A stretch of 64,000 nucleotides of DNA from JAIBAC01 sp046331095 (GTDB taxonomy: Bacteria > Actinomycetota > Acidimicrobiia > UBA2766): assembly GCA_046331095.1 (NCBI GenBank), contig JAXLRM010000004.1, forward strand, positions 1,240,001-1,304,000. The letters are read 5' to 3'. This document shows, in pieces, positions 5,866 through 15,205 of the stretch (its first letter is position 1; the number at the start of each line of letters is the position of its first letter). The translations under genes and the position numbers were made by a program. The notes beneath the pieces were generated by a model. It was given only the letters and a program-made list of their open reading frames with translations. It ran no database searches and was not told the origin of the DNA.

Positions 5866-8800
5866 CAGGTGGTGACGGTGCGCGACCGCCACTGGGCTGT
5901 GACCGACGTGCGGGCGTCGGCGTTGCCGGCCGACCCGGCGCTGCCGGCCGCGGTCCCAGCATCTCGTCGAGCTGAGAACCGGTCGAGGACGACGGCTTCA
6001 CGGCGACGGTCGGTGTCGTGTGGGAGGTCAGGCCGACGCCGCGTCCTCGGCGCGGCGACACTGCCGACCGCCCGGCTACCTTCGGTACCCGACCGCCTCG
6101 ACGTTCACCGACGGTCCGCTGGGCGATCGCGTCGGCCGACGACTCGGCGCTGCAGGCCCCGTTCCGCTCCGGCATCCAGATCGACGACTACCAGCTCGAC
6201 CAGGTCGTGCGTTGCCCTGCGCATGCGGGTGAACCTCCTCATCGCCGACGACGTCGGCCTCGGCAAGACGATCGAGGCGGGCCTCGTCGTGCAGGAGATG
6301 CTGCTGCGCCACCGTGCCCGCACCGTCCTCGTCGTCTGCCCGGCGAGCCTGTGCATCAAGTGGCGCGACGAGATGGCGTCGAAGTTCGGCCTCAGTTCCG
6401 CATCGTCGACGCCGCCGCCGTGCGTGCGCTGCAGCGGCGCCACGGCGTGACCGCCAACCTCTGGCGCCACTTCCCACGCCTGATCGATGTCGATCCAGTG
6501 GCTGCGCATGCCGCAGGCGCAGGCGCTGCTCGGCGCGGTCCTGCCCGCCGACCCGACGACCTACCCGCAGGCGTTCGACCTCCTCGTCGTCGACGAGGTC
6601 CACGTGCGCGCCCGCGAGCAGGCCGCTACGCCACCGACTCGCTCAGCACCCGCACGATCCGGCGCATCTCGCTGCACTTCGAGCACCGCCTGTTCCTGTC
6701 GGCCACGCCCCACAACGGCTACACGAACAGCTTCACGTCGCTGCTCGAGCTGCTCGACCCCAGCGCTTCGCCCGCGACGTGATGCCGTCGGACACCGAGC
6801 TGGCGCGTGCGATGGTGCGGCGCCTCAAGTCGGAGCTGCCGCCCCGCGACGACGGCACCCCCGCGCGGCACGCAGGATCGCCCGCTCGAGGTCGACTACA
6901 CCGGCACCGACCGTGAGGCCCACGCTCTCCTGGCCGAGCCATTGCGCCAGGCGCGCGGCGCAGCGGCGGGCTCGAAGTCCCAGCGGGCGGCATCGGAGTT
7001 CGTGATGCTGCTCAAGCGGCTCTTCTCGTCCCCGGCGGCGTTCGCGTCGACGTAGCCTACATGTGGACACCCTCGCCCGCAAGGCCGCCCCCGCGACAAG
7101 GCTCGGGCCCCTGCAGGCCGGCGTTCGGGCGCCTCGACGACGACGTCGCGGACGACGACGAGGCTCGGCGGCCTGCCGGACGCCATCGCGGCCGCGGCCC
7201 GGGCGGGCGGTCCTGTGACCGACGCCGAGGCCGCCGCGCTCGCGGGCCTGCAGCGCTGGGCCAACGGCCCGCGGGCAAGGTCGACGCCAAGACCGCCGCG
7301 CTCGTCGCGTTCTCGTCGAGACGTGCCGCCCCGGCGGCCGCTGGAACGACGAGCGCGTGATCGTCTTCACCGACCGCGAGCAGAACTGGCTCACCGAGGT
7401 GCTCACGTCCGAAGGTCTCGGTGGCGACCGCCTCGCGCTCGTCTACGGCGGCATGGACCGCCGAGCAGGCGGATCCGCGCCGAGTTCCAGGCGGACCCGC
7501 GGCGCACACCGGTGCGCATCCTCTTGGCGACCGGCACGCAGCGAGCGAGGGCATCGACCTCAGCTCCACTGCCACCAGGTCGTGCACCACGGGGTCCGTG
7601 GTCTCCAGCACCGCCTCGAGCAGCGCAACGTACGTCGACCGCCACGGCCAGCCCGCCGCCGAGGTGCTCGTGCACCACTTCGTGCCCGCCGGCGGCTGGC
7701 GCAGGCGGCGGCCGCGCCGCAGCGAGGACGTCGCTCGACGGCGACCTCGACTTCCTGGGCCGCATCGTCGCCAAGGTCGACCAGGTCCGCACCGACCTCG
7801 GCAGCGCCAGGCCCCTGCTCGCCCGCGGCGTCGAGGACTTCATGTTGGGCCGCAGCGGCAGCGCCGCCGCCGGTCGAGGCGACGTCGTCGCCCACCGGCG
7901 CCGCGGGCCGCGCAGTCCTCAAGGTCGAGCGCGACCTGCGCGCCGACCTCGCCCGCCTGCGCGAGACCCTCGACACGTCGGTGAGCGAGCTCGGCATCAA
8001 CCCCGCCGCGGCCGCACGAGGTGGTGCAGACCCGGCCTCGCGCTGGCGCACCAGCCGCTTCTGCACACCGACGGTGCCGACCCGGCGGGCACCTACCGGG
8101 TTCCGGCGCTCACCGGCGCCTGGGCGCGGGCGACGATCGGTCTCGCCGACCCGATCGACGGGACGCCGCGGCCGATGCTTCGACCACGCCGTCGCCGACG
8201 ACCACGGCGAGGCGGTCGTCCTGGCGCACCTGGGCCATCCCCTCGTGGCCCAGGCCCAGCGGCTCCTGCGCGCCGAGGTGTGGGCGTCGGACGCCGACAC
8301 GCGCCTCGCCCGGGTGACGGCGGCTCGCCAACGCCCGGCACGATCGGCACCGGCAACGGTCGTGCCACGCCCGCCTCGTGATCACCGGCGCGGACGGGCG
8401 CCGCCTGCGCGAGCAGGTCATCACGGCGGGGCGCTGGCGCAACGGCCTTTTCAACGTCGGCGACACAGGCGCGCTCGCCAGCGACCGACCGCCCGCGCCC
8501 GGCACGGCCTACGCCGACGCTCACTTGCGCGACTGGGGCCGCATCGAAGGCCCGCTCAACGACTCGATCACACGCCGTGGCGAGGACCTGGCCCACTCGA
8601 TGCAGGCCACCCTCGACGACAAGGCACGGGCGGAGGCAGCCGCGATCACCGCGGTGCTCGAGCAGCTCCGCGACTCGATCGCGGCGCAGCTCGCGCGTGC
8701 GGAGATGCCCGAGCAGCTCAGCTTCGACGAGTCCGAGCAGTACGAGCGCGACCTCGACGCCCTGCGCCGCCGCCTCGACGAGATCCCCGAGGAGATCGAA

Positions 8801-8899
8801 CGTGAGGTCGCCCACGTCGCGGCCCGCTACGCCGACCCGAGCCGGCGGCTCTTCCCCGTCGCCGTCACCTTCGTCGTACCCGAAGGCGCACGCTCTTGA
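5866..8899 (+). pseudogene. drmD: DISARM SNF2-like helicase DrmD, multiply frameshifted
   Basis: Begins near QVVTVRDRHWAVTDVRAS (5866 on) and ends in an intact 173-codon stretch (8378-8899). SNF2/SF2 motifs are all present: ADDVGLGKT (Walker A, DDVGLGKT at 6247-6270), VVDEVH (6589-6603), FLSATPHNG (about 6693-6719), VIVFTDRE (7357 on), ILLAT (about 7520) and VDRHGQP (about 7635). They lie in alternating frames, with at least a dozen changes between 5950 and 8380. The piece ends carry no in-frame stops. The stop overlaps the TTG start of drmMI, the class 1 DISARM order. As written it cannot encode a full protein; see the findings for decay versus assembly error. Confidence 0.75.
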
Positions 8900-11800
8900 A
8901 GTCGAGGAAGGGGACCAAGGCCCACCACGACTGGCTCGCGCTCGTCGAGCCGGTCGGCGCCTTCCTGACGATGCCGGTCCTGCGCCGCGTGTTCCCCGAC
9001 GGCCTGAACCGCACCGACGCGGTCCTCGCCGCCGACGCCCGCGACCGCGCGGCGGGTCTCGGGTCCGACGTCGCCGAACGGACCGTGTGGCTGCGCTGGC
9101 TCCTGGCCGACCTGCTCCGCTGGGGCGATCGTCTCGCCGAGGGCCCCGCGGTGCCCCACACCGCCACGACCGACGGGGACCTCGGCACGCACCTGCGCCC
9201 CGACGCCTGCCTGCTCGACGCCGACGGACGCCCCGTCGTGGTCGTGCTGCGCTGGCCCCTCGGCACCGACCTGGCGGCGCGGGTGGCAGGGCAGCGCTGG
9301 GGTGCGTCGCCGATCGAGCGGGCCCAGCGCCTCTGCGTCGACACCGGCGTCCCCCTCGCGCTCGTGACCGACACCGACTCGGTCGCGCTCGTGTGGGCGC
9401 CCCGCGGCGCCGCGGCGGGCCACGGCACCTGGACGACGTCGCTGTTTGCCGAGGCCGCCGAACGCGAGCACCTCGACGCGTTCACGTCGCTGCTCGACGC
9501 GTCCCGTTTCTTTGCCGCCGCGGAGGACAACCGCCTCGACGCCATGTTCCGCGAGTCCGCTGGTGCGCAGGCGGAGCTGACCGACACCTTGGGCCGCCAG
9601 GTGCGCCGCGCGGCCGAGCTGCTCGTCGCCGCGATCAGCCGCTCGGACCGCAACCACGGCGGCGCCCTCCTCGCCGACGTCGGCCCCGCCGACGTATACG
9701 CCGCGGCGGTCGCGGTGCTCATGCGCCTCGTGGTCCTCCTCGCGGCCGAGGAGCGCCGCCTGCTGCCCGTCGACGACGACGTGTACGCACGCAGCTACGC
9801 GGTGTCGACGCTGCTGGACGCCCTCGAGGCCGACGAGCAGCGCCACGGCGCCGACCTCCTCGAACGCCGCCACAGCGGCTGGGCGCGCCTGCTCGCCACG
9901 TTCCGGGCCGTGTGGGGCGGAGTCGCGCACGACCGCATCCGCGTCGCGGCCTACGGCGGCGAGCTCTTCGACCCGCACCGCTGGCCGTTCCTCGCAGAGG
10001 TCGCCGTCGACGACCGCAGCGTCAAGGCGATCTGCGACGCCCTCCTGTACCTGCGCGAGGGCAGCGACGCGCGCCGTATCTCCTACCGCGGCCTCGACGT
10101 CGAGCAGATCGGCCACACCTACGAGGGCCTCCTCGACCACGGCTGCGTACGCGTCGACGACGACGCCGTCGGCCTCGGCCTGGTCGGCAAGAAGGGCGAC
10201 GAGCCCGAGGTCGACCTCGCCACCCTCGAGGCCAAGGCCGCCGCCGGCCGCGATGTGCTGCTCGACTGGCTCCACGACGAGTGCGGCGCCAGCCCCAAGG
10301 CGCTCGCCAAGCTCCTCGACGCCCCGCCCGACGCCAACGACCGCGCCCGCCTCCTGGCGGCGTGCGACAACGACGACGACCTCGCCGCCCGCCTCGCCCC
10401 CTACCTGGGCCTGCTGCGCCGCGACCTGAGCGGGCTCCCCGAGGTGTGGCTGCCCGGCAGCCACTACGTCACCCAGACCTCGGCCAAGCGCGACTCGGGC
10501 ACGGCCTACACGACCAAGGACCTCGCCGACGAGGTCGTCGCGCACGCCCTCGCCCCGCTCTGCTACTCGCCCGGCCCCCAAGACGGCGCCGACCCGTCGC
10601 AGTGGATGCCGCGCTCGGCCGCGGAGATCCTCGACCTCAAGGTCTGCGACCCTGCCGTCGGCTCGGGCGCGATCCTCGTCGCCGCGTGCCGCTACCTCGC
10701 CGACGTGCTCATCGAGACCGGCGCCTTCGACGACGACGTCGAGGCCCGCCGTGCCGTCGCCGACCGCTGCCTCTACGGCGTCGACCGCAACCCGATGGCG
10801 CTCGAGATGGCGAAGCTGTCGCTGTGGCTCACGACCATGGCCCGCGAGCGCCCGTTCACGTTCTTGGACCACGCCCTGCGCAGCGGCAACGCCCTGTTGG
10901 GCATCACCTCTCTCGACCAGCTCACGGCCCTGCACCCCGACCCGCCCGCCGGGCGTGCCCTCCACGGCGGCACCCTCTTCGACGTCGCCGACGAGGTGGA
11001 GCCGCAGGTCAAGAAGGCCCTCGGCCTCGCCCGCGACCTCGCGATGCCGGTCGTGACCGTCCGCGACGCCGAGACCAAGGCCGCCCGCCAGGCCGAGCTC
11101 GACGCCACCCTCGCCCGCCTCTCCACCCTCGGCGACGTCGTCATCGGCGCCGCCCTCGCGTCGAGCGCCAAGGGCTCGCTGGGAGTCGAGTCCCGCCTCC
11201 TCACCGCCGCCGACCACGTCCGCAAGGCCGACTGGGCCTGGCTCGACGCCGAGTCCAAGGTCTGGCTCCAGACCGACAAGCCCCCCCTCGAAGCCGACCG
11301 CACCTGCCTGCACTGGCCCCTCGCCTTCCCCGAGGTCTTCTTGGATCCCGACCGGCCGCCGGGCTTCGACGCGATCGTCGGCAACCCGCCGTTCCTGGGC
11401 GGCAAGCGGATCAGCGGCGCCATGGGCGCGGCCTTCCGCGAGTACCTCGTGACCTACGTCGCGGATGGCCGCAAGGGCAGCGCCGACCTGATCGCCTACT
11501 TCTACCTGCGTGCCGCCCAGATCGCGCACGGCCTCGGCCTCCTCGCCACGAACACGATCGCCCAGGGCGACACCCGCGAGGTCGGCCTCGACGCCATGAC
11601 CGCCGACGCCTGGACGATCACCCGCGCGGTCAAGTCGACGCCCTGGCCCGGCGCCGCCACCCTGTCGATCTCCAAGCTCTGGATGCGCACCGGGGTTTGG
11701 GACGGCTCCGTCGTCCTCGACGGCGCCCCCGTGCGTGGGATCACCCCGAGCCTCGACCCCGCGGGACGGGTGAGCGGTGAGCCGCACCGGCTGGCGGCGA

Positions 11801-12792
11801 ACGGGGGGAGGTCGTTCATCGGTTCCTTCGTCAACGGCATCGGCTTCGTACTCGACCCCGACGAAGCCCGCGCCCTGATCAAGCGGGATCCCCGCAACGG
11901 CGACGTGCTCTTCCCCTACCTCAACGGCGAGGACCTCAACAGCCGCTCGGGCCAGTCACCGAGCCGCTGGGTGATCAACTTCTTCGACTGGCCGCTCGAG
12001 AAGGCGGAGGAGTACCCGGACTGCATCGCGATCGTGCGTGAGAAGGTCAAACCCCAGCGCGATCACGTCAACAGAGAGGCGCATCGCAAGTACTGGTGGC
12101 ATTACGGCGACAAGAGGCCTGCCCTCTACGCAGCGATCGCAGGCCTCCACCGGGTCCTCGTGATCGCCCTCGTGAGCAAGACCGTGATGCCCGCATTCGT
12201 GCCGAACGGCCAGGTGTATGCGCACAAGCTCGCCGTCTACGCCTACGACGACGACGCCCACCTCGGTCTCCTGTCCTCGTCCTTCCACTGGTGCTGGGCG
12301 TGGGCGAGATCCTCCACGATGCGAATGGACCTCAACTACTCACCCTCCGACGTGTTCGAGACGTTCCCCCAGCCCACCCTCACCGACGCCGTCGGCGAGG
12401 CGGGGGCGGCGCTGCACTCGCACCGGGCGCCGATGATGCTCGAGCGCGACGAAGGCCTCACCAAGACCTACAACCGAGTCCACGACCCCGACGAGCACGC
12501 CGACGACGTCGTCGAGCTGCGGGCCCGTCACCTCGTCCTCGACTACGCCGTCGCCGACGCGTACGGCTGGTCCGATCTCGACTTGGGCCACGGCCACCAC
12601 GACACCGCCCAGGGCACCCGCTTCACTGTCGCCCCCGCCGCCCGCACCGAGCTCCTGGATCGTCTCCTCGAGCTCAACCACGCCCGCTACGCCGCCGAAG
12701 CCGCAGCCGGCCTCCACGACAAGAAGAAGCCCAAGACCAAGGCCAAGAGCAAACGGCGCCCGCCCCAGGACCAGTTGGGACTCGAATCGTGA
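8896..12792 (+). CDS. drmMI: DISARM class 1 adenine-N6 DNA methylase DrmMI
   Basis: A 1298-residue protein starting TTG 8896 inside the drmD stop (TTGA overlap). Motif I is DPAVGSG at residues 585-591 and motif IV is NPPF at 830-833, the gamma-type N6-adenine methyltransferase pattern of Eco57I/BREX/DISARM enzymes. The long N-terminal region (LRWLLADLLRWGDRL) and C-terminal target-recognition part match the size of such enzymes. Lys-rich KKKPKTKAKSK lies near the C-terminus. It would methylate host DNA so that DISARM spares it. It is intact, unlike drmD just upstream, and its stop overlaps the next gene by 4 bp. Confidence 0.87.
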   Translation: MKSRKGTKAHHDWLALVEPVGAFLTMPVLRRVFPDGLNRTDAVLAADARDRAAGLGSDVAERTVWLRWLLADLLRWGDRLAEGPAVPHTATTDGDLGTHLRPDACLLDADGRPVVVVLRWPLGTDLAARVAGQRWGASPIERAQRLCVDTGVPLALVTDTDSVALVWAPRGAAAGHGTWTTSLFAEAAEREHLDAFTSLLDASRFFAAAEDNRLDAMFRESAGAQAELTDTLGRQVRRAAELLVAAISRSDRNHGGALLADVGPADVYAAAVAVLMRLVVLLAAEERRLLPVDDDVYARSYAVSTLLDALEADEQRHGADLLERRHSGWARLLATFRAVWGGVAHDRIRVAAYGGELFDPHRWPFLAEVAVDDRSVKAICDALLYLREGSDARRISYRGLDVEQIGHTYEGLLDHGCVRVDDDAVGLGLVGKKGDEPEVDLATLEAKAAAGRDVLLDWLHDECGASPKALAKLLDAPPDANDRARLLAACDNDDDLAARLAPYLGLLRRDLSGLPEVWLPGSHYVTQTSAKRDSGTAYTTKDLADEVVAHALAPLCYSPGPQDGADPSQWMPRSAAEILDLKVCDPAVGSGAILVAACRYLADVLIETGAFDDDVEARRAVADRCLYGVDRNPMALEMAKLSLWLTTMARERPFTFLDHALRSGNALLGITSLDQLTALHPDPPAGRALHGGTLFDVADEVEPQVKKALGLARDLAMPVVTVRDAETKAARQAELDATLARLSTLGDVVIGAALASSAKGSLGVESRLLTAADHVRKADWAWLDAESKVWLQTDKPPLEADRTCLHWPLAFPEVFLDPDRPPGFDAIVGNPPFLGGKRISGAMGAAFREYLVTYVADGRKGSADLIAYFYLRAAQIAHGLGLLATNTIAQGDTREVGLDAMTADAWTITRAVKSTPWPGAATLSISKLWMRTGVWDGSVVLDGAPVRGITPSLDPAGRVSGEPHRLAANGGRSFIGSFVNGIGFVLDPDEARALIKRDPRNGDVLFPYLNGEDLNSRSGQSPSRWVINFFDWPLEKAEEYPDCIAIVREKVKPQRDHVNREAHRKYWWHYGDKRPALYAAIAGLHRVLVIALVSKTVMPAFVPNGQVYAHKLAVYAYDDDAHLGLLSSSFHWCWAWARSSTMRMDLNYSPSDVFETFPQPTLTDAVGEAGAALHSHRAPMMLERDEGLTKTYNRVHDPDEHADDVVELRARHLVLDYAVADAYGWSDLDLGHGHHDTAQGTRFTVAPAARTELLDRLLELNHARYAAEAAAGLHDKKKPKTKAKSKRRPPQDQLGLES

Positions 12793-13814
12793 AGACCAAG
12801 TCCCGCCGCTTCAGCGCCCTCTACGTCGTCCTTGTCGCTGCGGTGCTCTCGAGCGCCGCGTGCACCCGAGCCGTGAGCGAGACCGAACCCGAGTCCACCA
12901 CCACTTCCGCGGCGGCGTGGACGGCGTCTGCGGTTGCATCCCTGCCCCAGCCGGCCACCGACTTCTGCAAGGCGGCGCAGGCGTCCCTGGGAGCGATGGC
13001 GCTCGGCGACCTCCCCAAGACCGTCGTGGACGCCCGTGCCTTCTACGAGGACTCGTGGACCAGCGTCGCGCGGGCATCCGAGACCGCTCAGGTGCGCGAG
13101 TCCGCCGAGAGCGTCCTGAACATCCGCTCGACCGCGGAGCTCACCTCGGAGGTGCGGGTCCAGGTCGCGACCGAGATGCTGACGGTCTACCGGGCGGTCT
13201 CCGACGAGTGCCCCGATCTCGCCGAACCCGTGCGGATCTTCCTGACGCGGATTCTGGTGACGGCCGAGACCAAGCTCGAGATCGTCACGGAGATCTGGCG
13301 TTCGATCCTCGAAGTCAGCCCACTGCCGGAACTCGCACCCGCGCCGTCGGCATCGACGGACTCCACCACCTCGACGACGACGACGCTGGGACCCCCGACC
13401 GGACCCACATGGACCGAGGCCGGGTACACGATCTCCCAGGCCGACCCGTCCCTCTCCGGCCTCGCCGTCTCACCGGGGCAGTACTGCGCAAACGCGATCC
13501 GCGTCGACAAGGGTTCCCAGCTCGTCGGGATCGGCGTCCAGGACACCTGCGGCGACCCCCCAGCGGACCTCGACATGGCTCTGCGGGCCAAGGGCGCCGT
13601 CCTCACTCCCGGCAACAAGACCGCCGCGAACATCCACACCACCGATGCCTTCGTCTACACGGGCACCAACGTCGGCGTCATCGTCGCCACCCCCGCCGCC
13701 GACCAGATCTGGACCGGCCCCGACAAGGACGCCCTCGTCACCATGCTCGAGACGACGTGCTACCTCGAAGGCATCACCGCGTCCCTCCACTCCCACACGT
13801 CCTGCGGCGACTAA
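12789..13814 (+). CDS. Lipoprotein of unknown function coupled to drmMI
   Basis: 341 residues from GTG 12789, overlapping the drmMI stop (GTGA). The N-terminus has a lysine-rich n-region (VKTKSRR), a hydrophobic segment (LYVVLVAAVLSSAA) and a lipobox ending in Cys at about residue 25, so it should be lipidated and exported. A Ser/Thr-rich linker (STTSTTTT) separates a helical region (to about residue 180) from a C-terminal domain with four to five Cys (YCANAI, DTCGD, TCYLEG, TSCGD). I do not recognise the family. A secreted lipoprotein is not part of described DISARM loci. Confidence 0.75.
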   Translation: MKTKSRRFSALYVVLVAAVLSSAACTRAVSETEPESTTTSAAAWTASAVASLPQPATDFCKAAQASLGAMALGDLPKTVVDARAFYEDSWTSVARASETAQVRESAESVLNIRSTAELTSEVRVQVATEMLTVYRAVSDECPDLAEPVRIFLTRILVTAETKLEIVTEIWRSILEVSPLPELAPAPSASTDSTTSTTTTLGPPTGPTWTEAGYTISQADPSLSGLAVSPGQYCANAIRVDKGSQLVGIGVQDTCGDPPADLDMALRAKGAVLTPGNKTAANIHTTDAFVYTGTNVGVIVATPAADQIWTGPDKDALVTMLETTCYLEGITASLHSHTSCGD

Positions 13815-14783
13815 TCAGCGCTCACCGGTCTCTGACGTTTCAGCTGAAACGCCCGACGCGCCCTTCGACGTCTGCTCCACGGCTCCGGGCGGCCTGCAGA
13901 TCTGGAAGCCCACCGCAGCCTCCAGCGCTGCGCGCTTCTTCTGCAAGCCGTTGTCGGCGGACACGAACATGTCGACCTGGCTGAGCCACGCCGACAGGAG
14001 CTGGTCGCGGTCACCGAGGTTCCTGTCGCCCTTCAGGATCTGAGCGATGTGTTCGTCCATTCCGACTGCTTCGTCGCCGGCGAGAACGGCGAACCCGTCG
14101 AGGCGGCTGTGGCCGATGCGGAATGCCTCCACGCTCGGCACCGGCTGGAATCCCGGGTCGAACTCCAGATTCCGGAGACGGATCTCGATCCGCCCGGCGT
14201 CGACCCATTCACGTCGGCTCACGCTCGAGTACCGGATGGGAGCGATCCTGCCCTGGCGAGCCAGCCTGGCCAACTGGTCGAGCTCCTCGGGGTGGTTCTC
14301 CCTTGTGTCCAGGAAGCTGATGAGGCAGTCGGAGTCCCACATGAGCTTGAGCTGACACAGCTCTGCGCGGACCTGTTGCAGGAGCAGCCCGAGGCGGTTC
14401 TCCCCGGTGCCCGACTCTGCATCCACGCCCCAGTAGGAGTCGCCCCACGTGTTGCCCTCCACGAGCGGTCTATCGCCCGTGTCGAGCAATCGCTGCCTCA
14501 AGGGCGGGCGGTCGAACTTCTGGCGCAGGAGGGCGAGCATCACGGACTCCTTGCGACCTTCCCAGCCCGGATCGGGGGGAGATGCGCGCCCGAGCTCGGC
14601 TGCCTCGGCCGGAGTCTGCGCCGCCTGGATCGCCGCACGGAATTCGCGGTCGGTGCGCTTGGCTGCCTGGTAAGCGTGCTCCACCGATGGGTAGGTCAAG
14701 CCCGAGAGCATTACGGCGATCCCATCGGCATAGAAGTTCGACAGGCAGAACCACTCGCCCCGGAACCTGTCGATTGCGGCCAT
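13815..14783 (-). CDS. NADAR domain fused to a PIN-like domain
   Basis: 322 residues. Residues 5-145 form a NADAR/YbiA-like domain (FRGEWFCLSNFYADG, YPSVEHAYQAAKRTD, WEGRKESVMLALLRQKF, LVEGNTWGDSYWGV, ENRLGLLLQQVR), a family that hydrolyses ADP-ribose derivatives and can counter ADP-ribosylating toxins. Residues 148-285 look PIN-like (MWDSDCLISFLDTREN, then MFVSADNGLQKK). Met148 sits exactly where a separate PIN protein would begin, so this may be a fusion of two adjacent genes. It ends convergently with the lipoprotein gene. NADAR call strong, PIN call moderate. Confidence 0.75.
   Translation of the reverse strand: MAAIDRFRGEWFCLSNFYADGIAVMLSGLTYPSVEHAYQAAKRTDREFRAAIQAAQTPAEAAELGRASPPDPGWEGRKESVMLALLRQKFDRPPLRQRLLDTGDRPLVEGNTWGDSYWGVDAESGTGENRLGLLLQQVRAELCQLKLMWDSDCLISFLDTRENHPEELDQLARLARQGRIAPIRYSSVSRREWVDAGRIEIRLRNLEFDPGFQPVPSVEAFRIGHSRLDGFAVLAGDEAVGMDEHIAQILKGDRNLGDRDQLLSAWLSQVDMFVSADNGLQKKRAALEAAVGFQICRPPGAVEQTSKGASGVSAETSETGER
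13837..13852. promoter_or_regulatory. parS-like palindrome
   Basis: CGTTTCAGCTGAAACG is a perfect 16-bp palindrome differing from the ParB site core GTTTCACGTGAAAC only in its two central bases. It lies inside the 3' end of the NADAR gene, at a convergent junction. Related imperfect sites occur at 16674-16692 and 61148-61163. The function is not established. Confidence 0.4.
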
Positions 14784-14854
14784 GCGGCAGGTTACGGATC
14801 GAGGTGCGTGCCGCCCGTGACGATTCCCTCGTCACCGAGTCCCGGTGGTCCCCT

Positions 14855-15205
14855 TCAGTAAGCAGCGAGCGTGCCGTCCTCGCGCTGGAGCCGACCGTTC
14901 AACACGTCCAACTCCCAGCCCGGGGTGCGGCCGCCGGCCTCGTGGACCGCCGCACGGATGGAGCCGACCCCCTTGACGAAGGCGTCCTCAGCGACGGCCG
15001 CGGCCACTGTGATGTCGACTTGGATCTCGCCGGTGGACAGGGCCACACCGACGGAAGGGTCGGCCATGTCGGGGTCTGTTTCGGCGAGGTGGACAAGAGC
15101 CTCCATCAAGGCGTCGCAGAACGCCGACAGGTCATCGCCGGAGACGATGACACCGGTCTCGGGATCGGTGATGTTGGCTTCGACAGTGATCGAGCTCTGG
15201 ATCAT
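14855..15205 (-). CDS. Small acidic hypothetical protein
   Basis: 116 residues, ATG at 15205, overlapping the stop of the HNH gene upstream (4 bp, ATGA), so probably co-expressed with it. It is acidic, with no signal peptide or membrane segment, and seems a single alpha/beta domain (MIQSSITVEANITDPETG, then VGVALSTGEIQVDITVAAAV). I do not recognise the family. Coupling to an SOS-regulated HNH gene is the only functional hint. Confidence 0.7.
   Translation of the reverse strand: MIQSSITVEANITDPETGVIVSGDDLSAFCDALMEALVHLAETDPDMADPSVGVALSTGEIQVDITVAAAVAEDAFVKGVGSIRAAVHEAGGRTPGWELDVLNGRLQREDGTLAAY

Noticed and set aside
8577..11787. Long alternative frames overlapping drmMI on both strands
   Set aside because: Arg/Pro-rich translations typical of shadow frames; only the frame from 8896 has methylase motifs.
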